A DNA stretch of 64,000 nucleotides from JADKAV01 sp963704075. GTDB lineage: Bacteria; Actinomycetota; Actinomycetes; S36-B12; UBA10799. The notes under the pieces are model-generated. The model worked only from the letters and a program-made list of their open reading frames with translations, was not told the origin of the DNA and did no database searches. The DNA is taken from assembly GCA_963704075.1 (NCBI GenBank), contig CAVPGV010000002.1, forward strand, positions 26,738 through 90,737, read 5' to 3'. Both the position numbers and the translations under genes were made by a program. Shown one piece after another: positions 1 to 9,082 of the stretch (position 1 is the first letter of the stretch; each line of letters opens with the position of its first letter).

Positions 1-221
1 CACAGATGGCTGTTCACGTGCTGGCGGGGCTGCCCGATCCGGATCTCTTCATGGGTGGGCTGTTCCCGGCGCTGGGACCGTTGAGTGTGGGCGCGGGCCT
101 CCGCCAAGGAGATGGCGTGCAACGTCGCGAGCTCCTGGGCCTTGGCGAAGAACGCCTCGGCCTCGGCGTCGGTGGCAGCGTTCTCGGCCTGGTTGAGCAA
201 CTTGCTCAGAGTCTCAAGCAT
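1..221 (-). CDS. DUF2786 family protein, N-terminal part (cut by window edge)
   Basis: The frame is open from an ATG at 221 on the minus strand to the window edge, giving 73 residues. It starts MLETLSKLLNQAENA and continues with an acidic/alanine helix containing EAEAFFAKAQELA. This is the characteristic start of the DUF2786 domain, a helical domain of unknown function common in actinobacteria. An AGGAG ribosome-binding site lies 7 bases upstream of the ATG. The function is unknown, and the C-terminal part lies outside the window. Confidence 0.7.
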   Translation of the reverse strand, partial: MLETLSKLLNQAENAATDAEAEAFFAKAQELATLHAISLAEARAHTQRSQRREQPTHEEIRIGQPRQHVNSHL

Positions 222-361
222 CTGGGCTCCTGAAGTCGGTGTGAACTCATCCTGCCCCAGCGGTACGACAACTTCGGTCGCTATCCACAGGGGTGTCCCC
301 GTCGGGGTTTGCGGTAGGCCGCGAGGTTCCCGATCACGGGTCAAACCGCCTGAATCGCGGA

Positions 362-419
362 CGAGTGTTGCACGGTTGCTGAATCTCGACCCTCAAGAAC
401 GGCAACGGTGCAACAGTCG
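362..419. repeat. Dispersed palindromic repeat, simple (one forward, one inverted) copy
   Basis: A forward unit CGAGTGTTGCACGGTTGC (362-379) is followed by an inverted unit (402-419) whose reverse complement is CGACTGTTGCACCGTTGC. The spacer has the form TGAATCtCGACCCtCaAGAAC. Related units occur near 38.5, 55.0 and 64.0 kb. The transcript could fold into a long hairpin. The surrounding gap 222-528 shows no other feature. Confidence 0.7.
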
Positions 420-528
420 GGCCGCCAGTGCCACTGTCGACCTCCTTGGTCACTGCGGACGTGGGATGGATCGCATGTGAGGCGTTGCTGTCTTCCCATC
501 CAGGCTTCTCACACGCGAGACTGGCCGG

Positions 529-1434
529 ATGGACCGCTACGAGAACGCGCGCGCGACGTTGCGCCGCAGCCTCGTGGGCGGAGGTCGGTTCACTTGGGTC
601 AGGGAACCGGGTTCGGCCTTGGCGGTCGCGTGTTGGCCCTTCTCCCAGGTGATGCATGCCTACGCACTGTCCGACCCGGTCTCCGGGCCGGCGCGGTTCC
701 CCGGTCTCACCCGCGGGCTCAACGGATATCGAGATCCGAAGGGCGGCTACCGCGAGTCGATCGGTCGCGGGAAGCGGTACTTCGACGACAACGCCTGGAT
801 CGGCCTTGCATTCCTGCAACGCCACGCCTTCAGCGGCGGACAGCACTCCCGCCACCAAGCCGTCAGCGTCGACGAGGTCGTGCAAAGCGGATTGGATCCC
901 ACCACCGGGGGGATCTTCTGGGTGGAGGACGGGGACACGGTCAACGCCTGTTCGACCGGGGCCGGCGCCTTGCTGCACGCAGAACTCGGCGGCAACATCG
1001 ACGCGAGCCTGGACTTCCTGTCCTCGCTGCGCAACGCCGACGGCCTGGTCCGCGACCACGTCCGCCCGGATGGCACGATCGAGCCGAGCGTCTACTCCTA
1101 CAATCAAGGGCTACTCGTGGCAGCCGCCTTGCGGGCCGGCGATCGGCGTCTGGCTGAGGAAGCATGTGAGGCCGGGGACGCCTACTTCACGGTGGATCGA
1201 TTATGGGATCAGGCTGTGTGCTTCAACGCGATCTACGCCAAAGCGCGTCTGCGGATCGGGGACTCCCCCCGGATCCGGGAGTACGCCGACCGCCTCGAGG
1301 AACAGGGCCGTGACGAGCACGGCTGGTTCACGGCTGCGGGTCGCTACGACGACGGCTCGGTCCTGGACACCGCCGGGGCGCTGCAGATCTTCACGCTCTT
1401 GCGGTTCGGTCATCTGATCCAACGCGTGGTGTGA
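529..1434 (+). CDS. Glycoside hydrolase family 76-like protein
   Basis: The 301-residue protein has no signal peptide and is probably cytoplasmic. It carries GH76 hallmarks: the acidic pair in YFDDNAW at residues 84-90 (the Asp-Asp pair is catalytic in alpha-1,6-mannanases), GGIFW near 127, NACSTGAGALLHAEL and YSYNQG. GH76 enzymes have an (alpha/alpha)6 barrel and cleave alpha-1,6-mannan backbones. At 301 residues it is slightly shorter than many secreted members. ATG 529 is used because it precedes the first conserved helix, though the ribosome-binding site is weak. The substrate is inferred from the family only; an intracellular mannoside or a related N-acyl sugar epimerase-like role is possible. 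Confidence 0.72.
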   Translation: MDRYENARATLRRSLVGGGRFTWVREPGSALAVACWPFSQVMHAYALSDPVSGPARFPGLTRGLNGYRDPKGGYRESIGRGKRYFDDNAWIGLAFLQRHAFSGGQHSRHQAVSVDEVVQSGLDPTTGGIFWVEDGDTVNACSTGAGALLHAELGGNIDASLDFLSSLRNADGLVRDHVRPDGTIEPSVYSYNQGLLVAAALRAGDRRLAEEACEAGDAYFTVDRLWDQAVCFNAIYAKARLRIGDSPRIREYADRLEEQGRDEHGWFTAAGRYDDGSVLDTAGALQIFTLLRFGHLIQRVV

Positions 1435-1626
1435 TCCGTGTCGCGCTTTGCCCGGGGCGCTGCGTCACCTTCATGACAACCACTCGAGGTGGACCAGCGC
1501 CTCTCGTAACACGGGCCTGAATGCTCGGGCAGCGCGACTGCCCGCGTGGAACGCCGTGCCCCAGTCGCGTCCAGGCATTGGCAAGGGCTGAGCGACCACT
1601 AGACCGGTCCGCACGAGCCGACCTGC

Positions 1627-2361
1627 TCAGCCCTCCACGAACCGGCGCGCCCCGGCAACCCCCTGTTCCACAGCGGACAGTCCCCCGGCGAACTCCCCGG
1701 CCATCGCTTCCTCGAGCGGAACGTCCAGGCCGGCGTACACACTGGCGCGGTCGGCGAGCATGGCGCAGGGCGGGAACGACGCGACCTGCTCGGCGAGCAG
1801 GTGCGCTGCGGCCAGCGCCTGTCCGGGAGCGACAACCCGGTCCACCAAACCGATGCGCAACGCTTCCTGCGCACCCACATCACGGCCGGTCAGGATCAGG
1901 TCCAGCGCCCGCCCCAGTCCGACGATCCGAGGCAGACGCACGGTACCGCCATCGATCAATGGCACGCCGACCCGGCGGCAGAACACGCCCAGAACGGCGT
2001 CGGACCCTGCCACGCGTAGGTCGGCCCAACACGCCAGTTCCAGCCCGCCGGCCACGGCATGCCCCTCGATCGCCGCAATCACCGGCTTGGACAGGGCCAT
2101 CCGCGAAGGACCCATCGGCGCGTCACCTTCAGGCTCCAGGCGGTTGGGCGAACCGGTCGCGATCGCCACCAGATCAGCCCCCGCGCAGAACGTGCCGCCC
2201 GCGCCGGTGAGCACCGCCACGCGGGCGTCCGGATCCGCGTCGAAGGCGCGGAACGCGTCTGCCAGCGCCTGCGCCGTGGCCCGGTCCACCGCGTTGCGGA
2301 CCTGCGGACGGTCGATCGTGACTGTCGTGATTACGCCATCCTGCTGAATCCTCACCGTCAT
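1627..2361 (-). CDS. Enoyl-CoA hydratase/isomerase family protein
   Basis: This 244-residue crotonase-fold protein begins MTVRIQQDGVITTVTIDRP. It has the oxyanion-hole segments GTFCAGADL and AIEGHAVAGGLELA and a helix with CRRVGVPLIDGGTVRLPR. A glycine-rich loop replaces part of the classical Glu-Glu hydratase pair, so the exact acyl-CoA reaction cannot be assigned; hydratase is the default. The frame extends upstream to 2499, but ATG 2361 aligns with family N-termini and the upstream residues are not conserved. It ends close to the hydrolase gene at 1434 on the opposite strand and is divergent from the LCP gene. Confidence 0.85.
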   Translation of the reverse strand: MTVRIQQDGVITTVTIDRPQVRNAVDRATAQALADAFRAFDADPDARVAVLTGAGGTFCAGADLVAIATGSPNRLEPEGDAPMGPSRMALSKPVIAAIEGHAVAGGLELACWADLRVAGSDAVLGVFCRRVGVPLIDGGTVRLPRIVGLGRALDLILTGRDVGAQEALRIGLVDRVVAPGQALAAAHLLAEQVASFPPCAMLADRASVYAGLDVPLEEAMAGEFAGGLSAVEQGVAGARRFVEG

Positions 2362-2436
2362 GGGGTCCGATCGTAGGACACCCGGTGAGACGAGGGTCAC
2401 GCCCCAATCTCGGCGCCGACGGTGCACCATGGATAG

Positions 2437-3552
2437 GTGACCAACCGAGGGGTACCCCCCGAGTTCGAGTCGTGGATGCGCCCCGAGGACGGCGAGCAAC
2501 CCACGCAGCGGTTGGGCGCGCCCGGCGCACGGCGCCCTGTGGGTTCGCCGACCGGCCCCCCGCCGCGACCCGTGGGCAGCCCTCAGCGTCCGGCCGTACA
2601 GACCATTCCCCGGACGGTACCGCCGAGCAAGCGGCGCAGGCGACGGTGGAGCCTGAAGCGGATCCTGCTCACCGCGATGGCTGTCATCGCTGTCTACGTG
2701 ACGGCCGTCGCGACCGTCTTCGCGACCTCGGTGACGAAGATCGACGCACTGCCGGCGAGTTCGATCTCATCGTCTGGCACCAACTACCTGCTCGTGGGCA
2801 GTGACAGCCGCGTCGGTCTGTCCGCCAAGGAGCAGAAGCGCCTGCACACCGGTTCCACCGAGGGTCAGCGCACCGACACGATCATGATCATGCACGTGCC
2901 GCTCATCGGCGCACCGACGCTGGTGTCCATCCCCCGTGACTCCTGGGTGGGCATCCCCGGCTACGGCCAGGGGAAGATCAACTCCGCGTTCGCCATCGGT
3001 GGGCCGCAGTTGATGATCACGACCCTCGAAGAGGCAACCGGCCTGCACATCGACAATTACGTCGAGATCGGATTCGCCGGGGTCGCGGACACCACTGATG
3101 CGCTCGGCGGGGTGCGCTTGTGCCCGGATCGCCGCTACAACGACGCGAACAGCGGCTTGAAGGTCAAGAAGGGCTGCCAGATCATGGACGGCCAGGACGC
3201 GCTGGCCTACGTCCGCATGCGGTACGCCGACCCGCGCGGCGATCTCGGTCGGGTGGAGCGCCAGCAGGAGTTCATCTCCGCGGTGGCCAAGCGGGCGATG
3301 AGTCCCATCACGTGGCTGCTCCCCTGGCGGGCATTCGGAGCCGCATCGGCCGCTGGCAGCAGCCTGACCGTCGACAAGAGCACCGGCATCTTCGACGATG
3401 CACGGCTGGCCGTCGCGATGGGCATGATCTCCATGGGCATGGGCGACGCGACGACCGTGCCCACTGTCGAGGGCAGCTACTACGTCGGTGGCCAGGACGC
3501 CGTGAAGTGGGACACCCCCAAGGCCCTGGAGTTGTTCAACTCGATCGATTGA
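2437..3552 (+). CDS. LytR-CpsA-Psr (LCP) family cell-envelope ligase
   Basis: The 371-residue type II membrane protein starts with GTG. It has a proline-rich cytoplasmic tail with a KRRRRRW stop-transfer cluster near residue 66, one membrane helix (about 73-95), and then the extracellular LCP domain. Conserved LCP elements are GSDSR, RTDTIMI, SIPRDSWV, GKINSAFA, YVEIGF and YVRMRYADPRGDLGR, which hold the arginines and aspartates that bind polyprenyl pyrophosphate and Mg2+. LCP proteins attach lipid-linked glycopolymers to peptidoglycan. A target could be the polymer encoded at 13.5-32.5 kb, but that link is inference. Confidence 0.9.
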   Translation: MTNRGVPPEFESWMRPEDGEQPTQRLGAPGARRPVGSPTGPPPRPVGSPQRPAVQTIPRTVPPSKRRRRRWSLKRILLTAMAVIAVYVTAVATVFATSVTKIDALPASSISSSGTNYLLVGSDSRVGLSAKEQKRLHTGSTEGQRTDTIMIMHVPLIGAPTLVSIPRDSWVGIPGYGQGKINSAFAIGGPQLMITTLEEATGLHIDNYVEIGFAGVADTTDALGGVRLCPDRRYNDANSGLKVKKGCQIMDGQDALAYVRMRYADPRGDLGRVERQQEFISAVAKRAMSPITWLLPWRAFGAASAAGSSLTVDKSTGIFDDARLAVAMGMISMGMGDATTVPTVEGSYYVGGQDAVKWDTPKALELFNSID

Positions 3553-3650
3553 TCCTGTCGGACCGACCGGCCACGGGCCGCAGCCGAACGGACTCGCGCG
3601 ATTACCGGACGGCACTTGCGTATCTGGTCGCAGGCGTTGGTGTTAAGCAC

Positions 3651-3742
3651 AGACGTTGGAGCTGATGAGCCCCTGGATTCAAGGGCCCGCACGAGTCCAA
3701 CGGAGTACCGATCTCCAACGCCCGTACCTAAGTCCAACGTCT
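3651..3742. repeat. Intergenic GTTGGA/TCCAAC inverted repeats
   Basis: AGACGTTGGA (3651-3660) and TCCAACGTCT (3733-3742) are perfect inverted 10-mers. Two more TCCAACG copies lie between them. They sit between the LCP gene and the aldo/keto reductase gene. They may form a terminator stem or binding sites, but no T-tract follows. Confidence 0.4.
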
Positions 3743-3825
3743 TTCGCGGGGTCTTTGGCACAGCGGTGGCGCGCGAATCCCAAGTGCCCTGGCCAGATCC
3801 GCGCTGAGCCGCAAGAGTGGAGTCC

Positions 3826-4716
3826 ATGCAGATGCGAACGCTCGGAGACACGTCGGTCTTTCCCATCGGCTTGGGCTGCATGCCCATGTCCGCGGATCGC
3901 ATGATCGACAGCAGGGACCGCGCGATCGAGACGATCCACACCGCACTCGACGCCGGCGTGACCCTGCTCGACACTGCGAATATCTACGCCCCCGACGCTG
4001 AACGCTTCGGGCACAACGAGCAGTTGGTGGCGCAAGCGGTTCGCACGTATTCCGGGATACGTCCTCTGATCGCCACGAAGGGTGGAATCACCCGCGAGCC
4101 GGGGGAGATCTGGGGGCGGGCGGGACGTCCTGAGGCGCTCATGTCGGCCGCGATCGCCTCTGCGAAACGGTTGGAGGTGGACGTCATCGACCTCTACTAC
4201 TTGCACCGCGCGGACCCCTCGGTGCGCTACGCCGATCAGATCAAGGGTCTGCTCGCGGTCAAGGAGGCCGGCTTGGCCCAGCGCATCGGCGTGTCCAACG
4301 TCGACGCGGCCATGCTGCAGCGGGCTTTGGACGTCGCGGGCGGGCCGACGGACGACGGCATCGTGGCCGTCCAGAACGAGCGGTCACCGCGCTACCGGGC
4401 CGACTCCGACGTGCTGGACATCTGCACCCGCGAGGGAATCGCCTACCTGCCGTGGTCGCCGCTCACGGGCGCCGACCTGTTCGCCGAGCATGCGGCAGCT
4501 CGAGGTGTGAGTCCTCAGCGCCTCACGCTGGCCTGGCTGCTCGGACAGTCGCCCGTGATCATCCCGATCCCTGGCAGTACCCGCCCGCAGACGATTCTGG
4601 ATTCGATCGAAGCGGTGCACCTGAGCATGTCCGTCAGCGAGGTCGAGCCGTTGTCGGCACTGCCGTTCGACGAGGAATCGCTGTTTCCGGACAGCGAACC
4701 CAAGCCTGCGCTGTGA
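3826..4716 (+). CDS. Aldo/keto reductase
   Basis: The roughly 297-residue TIM-barrel NADPH-dependent oxidoreductase has the AKR tetrad in order: Asp in LLDTANIYA, Tyr in the same segment, Lys in IATKGG and His in LYYLHRAD. RIGVSNVD and IPIPGSTRP, which contact NADPH, follow. An in-frame GTG exists at 3817, but ATG 3826 or 3832 gives the standard MRTLG start. The stop overlaps the GTG of the next gene (GTGA), so the two are co-translated. The physiological carbonyl substrate is unknown. Confidence 0.88.
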   Translation: MQMRTLGDTSVFPIGLGCMPMSADRMIDSRDRAIETIHTALDAGVTLLDTANIYAPDAERFGHNEQLVAQAVRTYSGIRPLIATKGGITREPGEIWGRAGRPEALMSAAIASAKRLEVDVIDLYYLHRADPSVRYADQIKGLLAVKEAGLAQRIGVSNVDAAMLQRALDVAGGPTDDGIVAVQNERSPRYRADSDVLDICTREGIAYLPWSPLTGADLFAEHAAARGVSPQRLTLAWLLGQSPVIIPIPGSTRPQTILDSIEAVHLSMSVSEVEPLSALPFDEESLFPDSEPKPAL

Positions 4717-5663
4717 GATGGCTGCTGGCGGGAGCCCTTGTCGTTCTGGCCGCTTGCGGCAGCGACCCTACGAGCGAGTCCCCACCTGTCGATCAGGTGC
4801 GGTTGGAATGGTCGTTGACCCCGCACGGGATCGCCTGGGCCGAGCTCGGAGAAGGTGAACCGCTGCTCATGCTCAACGGCACGGGTTCACCGATGAGCGA
4901 GTGGGACCCGGCGCTTCTGGGCGGACTCGCCGACAGCCACCGCGTCATCGTCTTCGATTACCCCGGTCTCGGGGAATCCACGGCCCCGGCGGCGAGCAGT
5001 TTCCGATCCATGGCAGCCGATGCTGTGCAACTGCTCGATGATCTCGCCGTTGACCGTACCGCGGTGCTGGGTTGGTCGATGGGCGGTTTCGTCACGCAGG
5101 AGTTGTTGCGCCACCACGACGACCGCATCTCCCGGGCCGTGCTCGTCGGCACGAACCCGGGTGGCACACCGACGGTTCTGGGCCCGCGCTGGGTGCAACG
5201 CGCTGACAGCGATCCCGAGGGAGGCGACCGCACTTACCTGCGGACGAACTATCCGATGAACGAGTGCGCGCAGGACGCCGGCCGGGCTTTCCTCCAGCGA
5301 CTGGAGCACGCGGTCGATGCCGGCGATTATCCCCTCCCGACGACACCTTCCAAGACCTACGAAGCGATGGTCCGTGCGGAAGGTCCGTGGCTGAGTTCGG
5401 ATCGGAATCTGCGCCAACTGGCCGACGTTCGAAACGATGTTCTTGTGCTCGTGGGAGCCGAGGATGTCATCACCCCGCTGCAGAACAGCCGCATCCTCGC
5501 CGAACGGATCCCCGGGGCGCACCTCAGCGTCTTCGTCGGCGCGGGCCACTCGGTGCTGTTTCAGGAACCCGCGCGCGGCAGTGCGGTCGTCGGTGAATTC
5601 CTAGCCGGAAGGCAGCCACCCGAGGCAGTCGTGGGTGAGTGTGGTGGTCCGGGATTCAGCTAG
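4713..5663 (+). CDS. Alpha/beta-fold hydrolase, predicted lipoprotein
   Basis: The GTG start at 4713 overlaps the preceding stop. Translation from it gives a lipoprotein signal (RWLLAGALVVLAAC) with the lipobox LAAC near residue 16, which decides the start. The mature part is an alpha/beta hydrolase. It has an oxyanion segment LLMLNGTGSP, the nucleophile elbow GWSMGG, an acid in GAEDVITP and the catalytic His in GAGHSVLFQ. It is probably an esterase or peptidase tethered to the outer face of the membrane. The substrate cannot be read from the sequence. Confidence 0.87.
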   Translation: MRWLLAGALVVLAACGSDPTSESPPVDQVRLEWSLTPHGIAWAELGEGEPLLMLNGTGSPMSEWDPALLGGLADSHRVIVFDYPGLGESTAPAASSFRSMAADAVQLLDDLAVDRTAVLGWSMGGFVTQELLRHHDDRISRAVLVGTNPGGTPTVLGPRWVQRADSDPEGGDRTYLRTNYPMNECAQDAGRAFLQRLEHAVDAGDYPLPTTPSKTYEAMVRAEGPWLSSDRNLRQLADVRNDVLVLVGAEDVITPLQNSRILAERIPGAHLSVFVGAGHSVLFQEPARGSAVVGEFLAGRQPPEAVVGECGGPGFS

Positions 5664-5689
5664 TCAACCTCGCCGAGCAGGTCCAGCCG

Positions 5690-5738
5690 CCTTTCGGTGA
5701 AGGAGTAACGCGTCACCCGTCAAGTCCTCACCGAAAGG
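5690..5738. terminator. Inverted repeat downstream of the hydrolase gene
   Basis: CCTTTCGGTGA (5690-5700) and TCACCGAAAGG (5728-5738) form a perfect 11-bp stem with a 27-base loop. It begins 27 bases after the hydrolase stop. A terminator is likely, but a leader element for the next gene is possible because a related ACCGAAAGGA sits just before that gene's start. Confidence 0.5.
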
Positions 5739-5888
5739 CCGGCGACAAGGCCGACACCTACATTCATTGCCATCCGCCGTGGTCGCGCGACCAAGACCGG
5801 TGATTCTCACCGGCTTCTTACCCCGGTCCAGCGTAACTCTCGGTCACGGCACTCACAGTCATAAGCACGACGACCGAAAGGACCAAAC

Positions 5889-6755
5889 ATGAAGAAGATC
5901 GGAACCGTGGCCGCGGCCAGCATCGGAGCGTTCGCTGTCGGTGCCACCGTTGCAGGCGGGATCGCCATCGCCAGCGCCGACTCGAACAGCGCTAGTGGCA
6001 GCACCTCGAATTCCCAGCAGGGCTGGGGGCGCGGACCGATGGGCGGCGAGCGCGGCCCGGGTGAGCTGGTGACCGGTGAGGACGCGCAGCAGGCGATCGA
6101 CGCCGCACTCGCTGCAGTTACCGGCACCGCGGACCATGTGCACAAGGCGCCAGACGGGACCTACCGCGTGATGGTGACGACCACCGATGGCCAGCACATC
6201 GTGGTGACCCTGGACGCCGGCTTCACGGTGACCGGTCAGCAGGAGATGCAGCGTCGCGGACCCGGCCACGGCCGAGGCACCCCAGCCACCGAGCAGGAGA
6301 CGCAGCAGGCCACCGATGCTGCTGTGGCGAGGATTCCGGGCGCCACCGTGCTCAACGTCTTCAAGACCGATGAGGGCTTCGCGGTCATGGTACGCAAGGA
6401 CAACGGCGCGAAGCGGGTGGTCCTGCTCGACGGGAACTACGCCGTGCAATCTGTGGAGAACCCGCGCAAAGACCGCGGAGAACGCCGTGGCCACCACGGA
6501 CGCATGGGCAAGGCCGTGATCGGACCGAAGTTCAAGAAGGCTGAGGCATCGGCACTTGCCGAGGTCCCCAGCGGGACTGTCCTGGACGTCCACAAGAAGG
6601 GCAAGAAGTACTTCGCGGTCGTGCGCAAGGATGACGGCTCGGTCGTCATCGTCAAGATGAACGCCAAGTTCAAGGTCACCGGAACGCAGGACATGGAGTT
6701 CGGCCGCGGCGGTCGCGGTCCTGCAGGCACGGCGGCGTCGGCCACTGCGGCCTGA
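5889..6755 (+). CDS. Secreted PepSY-like triple-repeat protein
   Basis: The 288-residue protein has a Sec signal peptide (residues 1 to about 31, ending ASADS). Three tandem PepSY-like units of 60-70 residues follow. Each has the form A-(x)-A-(x)-G-V-hydrophobic-K-DG-Y-V-V-DG-VVV-LD-F-V. Units 1 and 2 are separated by Gly/Arg-rich linkers with QRRGPGHGRG. A response regulator and kinase follow 126 bases downstream, an arrangement common in actinobacteria. There the extracytoplasmic PepSY protein is thought to modulate or be controlled by the kinase. The ribosome-binding site is GAAAGGA before ATG. Confidence 0.75.
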   Translation: MKKIGTVAAASIGAFAVGATVAGGIAIASADSNSASGSTSNSQQGWGRGPMGGERGPGELVTGEDAQQAIDAALAAVTGTADHVHKAPDGTYRVMVTTTDGQHIVVTLDAGFTVTGQQEMQRRGPGHGRGTPATEQETQQATDAAVARIPGATVLNVFKTDEGFAVMVRKDNGAKRVVLLDGNYAVQSVENPRKDRGERRGHHGRMGKAVIGPKFKKAEASALAEVPSGTVLDVHKKGKKYFAVVRKDDGSVVIVKMNAKFKVTGTQDMEFGRGGRGPAGTAASATAA

Positions 6756-6881
6756 TCCGCCCGTGATGCGCCGCGCTACTCCCCCCGAGCGCGGCGCAGC
6801 ACGGTCTCCGATGTCGGTCTGCCCCCGGCACGGGAACCGACTCCACCCCACCCCTGGCCTCGCTAGGGCAGACTCAGCGCC

Positions 6882-7547
6882 ATGAAGGTTCTCGTTGCCG
6901 ACGACGACCGCGCCATCCGGGAGTCGCTGACCACCGCCCTTGAGATCAACGGCTACGAGGTCACGGCGTGCGAGGACGGGGTGGAAGCCCTGGCAGCATT
7001 CCGCGCTTCGCGGCCCGACGTCCTCGTGCTCGACGTGATGATGCCCGGCGTGGATGGGCTCGGAGTGTGCCGGGTGCTGCGTGCCGAGGGCGACCCTGTG
7101 CCGATCCTGATGCTCACCGCACGCGTCGAGACCGCCGATCGCGTTGCCGGTCTGGACGCCGGAGCCGACGACTACGTCCCCAAGCCCTACGACATGGACG
7201 AGGTGCTCGCCCGGTTGCGGGCGCTGCTGCGGCGCGCCGAGACGACCACGGACAACAGCGACCTGCTGGTCGAGGACCTGCGCCTGTCCCCCACCTCACG
7301 CAGGGTGTGGCGCGGCGACCGGGAACTCGAACTGTCCAAGACCGAGTTCGACCTGTTGGAACTGCTGATGCTCAACGCCGGCATCGTTCTGGAACACCAC
7401 GTGATCTACGAACGGATCTGGGGCTACGACTTCGGCCCGGACTCCAAGAACCTGGCGGTGTACGTCGGCTACCTTCGACGAAAACTCGGACAGCCGGAAC
7501 TGATCAGGACCGTGCGCGGCGTGGGCTACACCCTGAGGGCCTCGTGA
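6882..7547 (+). CDS. OmpR/MprA-type response regulator
   Basis: The 221-residue protein has an N-terminal receiver with acidic pocket DDD at 7-9, phospho-acceptor Asp51 (VLVLDVMMPG) and Lys101 (YVPKPYD). A C-terminal winged-helix DNA-binding domain follows, with the ending VRTVRGVGYTLRAS. It is a transcription factor phosphorylated by the adjacent kinase, whose GTG start overlaps this stop (GTGA). The PepSY-like gene upstream is a likely member of its regulon or its sensor accessory (inference). Confidence 0.93.
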   Translation: MKVLVADDDRAIRESLTTALEINGYEVTACEDGVEALAAFRASRPDVLVLDVMMPGVDGLGVCRVLRAEGDPVPILMLTARVETADRVAGLDAGADDYVPKPYDMDEVLARLRALLRRAETTTDNSDLLVEDLRLSPTSRRVWRGDRELELSKTEFDLLELLMLNAGIVLEHHVIYERIWGYDFGPDSKNLAVYVGYLRRKLGQPELIRTVRGVGYTLRAS

Positions 7548-8852
7548 GCCTGCGTTCAAAACTCGCGATCGCGTTCGCAGTCCTCGCGGTGGTCGTCGCG
7601 GGTCTGATGGGGATCCTTGGCTACACGGCCACATCCAATCAATTGCAGAAGGAGACCGACCGGGTCCTGCTGGCCCAAGGGGGCGGCGGTAGGGCCGGTG
7701 GGGGAGAACGGCTCGACAGGCGACAGGACGCCAGCCTCGTCCTGTCCGCCGACGGGCAGACTCTGCAGAGCCGTGGCGAGGTCACATTGCCGGTGACGGA
7801 TGCCGATCGTGCGGCGGCGGCCTCGGCGCAACCGTCTGTGTCCGGTCGCATCCAGTCCATCGACGGCACCCCCTACCGCATCGTCACGGTGTCACCTGGC
7901 CAGAGCGGCGGCGCGCTCATGGTGGCCCGGGATTGGTCGGAGAACGCAGCCGTTCTCCGGCAGTTGGCCACGGTGCTGGCGGTGCTGGGTGCTGCTCTCG
8001 CGGTCGTGGCCGCCGGCATCGGTTGGCTGGTGGCCCGGCGGATCACCCGGCCGTTGGTTCGTCTCACAGAGACCGCGGAGCACATCAGCTCGACCGGCCA
8101 GGTGCCGGAAACGAGCCTGGACGAGGTCGGGCGGCTGGCAGGCGCGGGTCACGACGAGGTCGGGCGGCTCGCGGGATCCTTCAGCGCGATGCTGCAGCGG
8201 CTGGGTCGATCCCAGGCCGAGCAGCAGCGCCTCGTGCAGGACGCGGGCCACGAGTTGCGTACGCCGTTGACGTCCTTGCGCACGAACATCAGCCTGCTCG
8301 AACGGTTCGGCGAACTCAGCCCCGAGGTCCGCGCCAGAGTGCTCGCCGACCTCAAGGGTGAATCCCGGGAACTGACCGGCTTGGTCAACGAGGTTTTGGC
8401 GGTTGCTGGCGGGGATCACGATCAAGGCGATCCCGAATCCGTGCGGCTGGCCGACGTGGCGCAGACCGTCGCAACCCGCGCGCGTCGGCGCACCGGGCGC
8501 GAGATCACACTGTCGACCGATGACTCGCAGGTCGTTGCCTCCCGGGTCGGCCTGGAACGCGCGGTGTGGAACCTGCTCGACAACGCGGCCAAATTCGATA
8601 CCTCCGAGGCGCCCGATCGACATCCGGGTCGCACACGGCGTCGTCGAGGTGCTCGATCGCGGCCCGGGCATCCCCGCCGACGAAGCACCCCAGCTCTTCG
8701 ACCGGTTCTACCGCCCCGTGACCTCCCGCAGCCTGCCAGGCTCCGGACTGGGCCTGGCCATCGTCAAAGATGTGGCTGAGTCTGCCGGCGGGCGGGTGTT
8801 CGTGCGCCCACGCGAGGGCGGGGGGTCCGTCTTCGGGATGGCGTTCGACTGA
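7544..8852 (+). CDS. Sensor histidine kinase, MprB-like (one frameshift)
   Basis: The order is membrane helix (about 8-28), extracytoplasmic sensor, second membrane helix ending GWLVARR, HAMP, HisKA with DAGHELRTPLTSL, and HATPase with NLLDNAAKFD, DRGPGIP and GSGLGLAIV. The frame breaks once, around 8610-8620: the segment after NAAKFDTSEAP continues as IDIRVAHGVVEVLDRG one frame over. All catalytic boxes are intact when the break is bridged, so a sequencing indel is more likely than inactivation. An 11-codon tandem duplication in the HAMP linker (8120-8175) doubles DEVGRLAG. Confidence 0.87.
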
Positions 8853-9082
8853 AGCGGCTGTGATGGCCTGGCTTGATCGGGGCTCAGGCGACTCGGGTGC
8901 GGGGGTCTAGGGCAACGGTGCTGGGGATGTCGAGGATGCTGTGGCGCGTGCTCTTCTAGCGGTCGTCGCGGCCCCTGGCCGAAACGCAGGCAGATCGCCG
9001 GCCGCACGTCTGTTCATGCCCGCTTGCGTGGCGAACTCACCGATCTGAGCTGGCCGCCGGGCGACATGCCCGCGCGCAACCC

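Noticed and set aside
334..1107. A 257-codon antisense frame over the GH76-like gene
   Set aside because: Codon content is the complement of a well-supported gene, and no motif is seen.
3651..3742. Treating GTTGGA/TCCAAC units as a CRISPR array
   Set aside because: The units are only 6-10 bases, with irregular spacing and mixed orientation.
5092..5549. Antisense frames over the lipoprotein hydrolase
   Set aside because: They are shadows of the catalytic domain coding strand and have no start or ribosome-binding site support.
8853..9082. Possible insertion-sequence remnant after the MprB-like kinase
   Set aside because: There is no transposase motif and there are no terminal repeats. Short frames here have no family resemblance.
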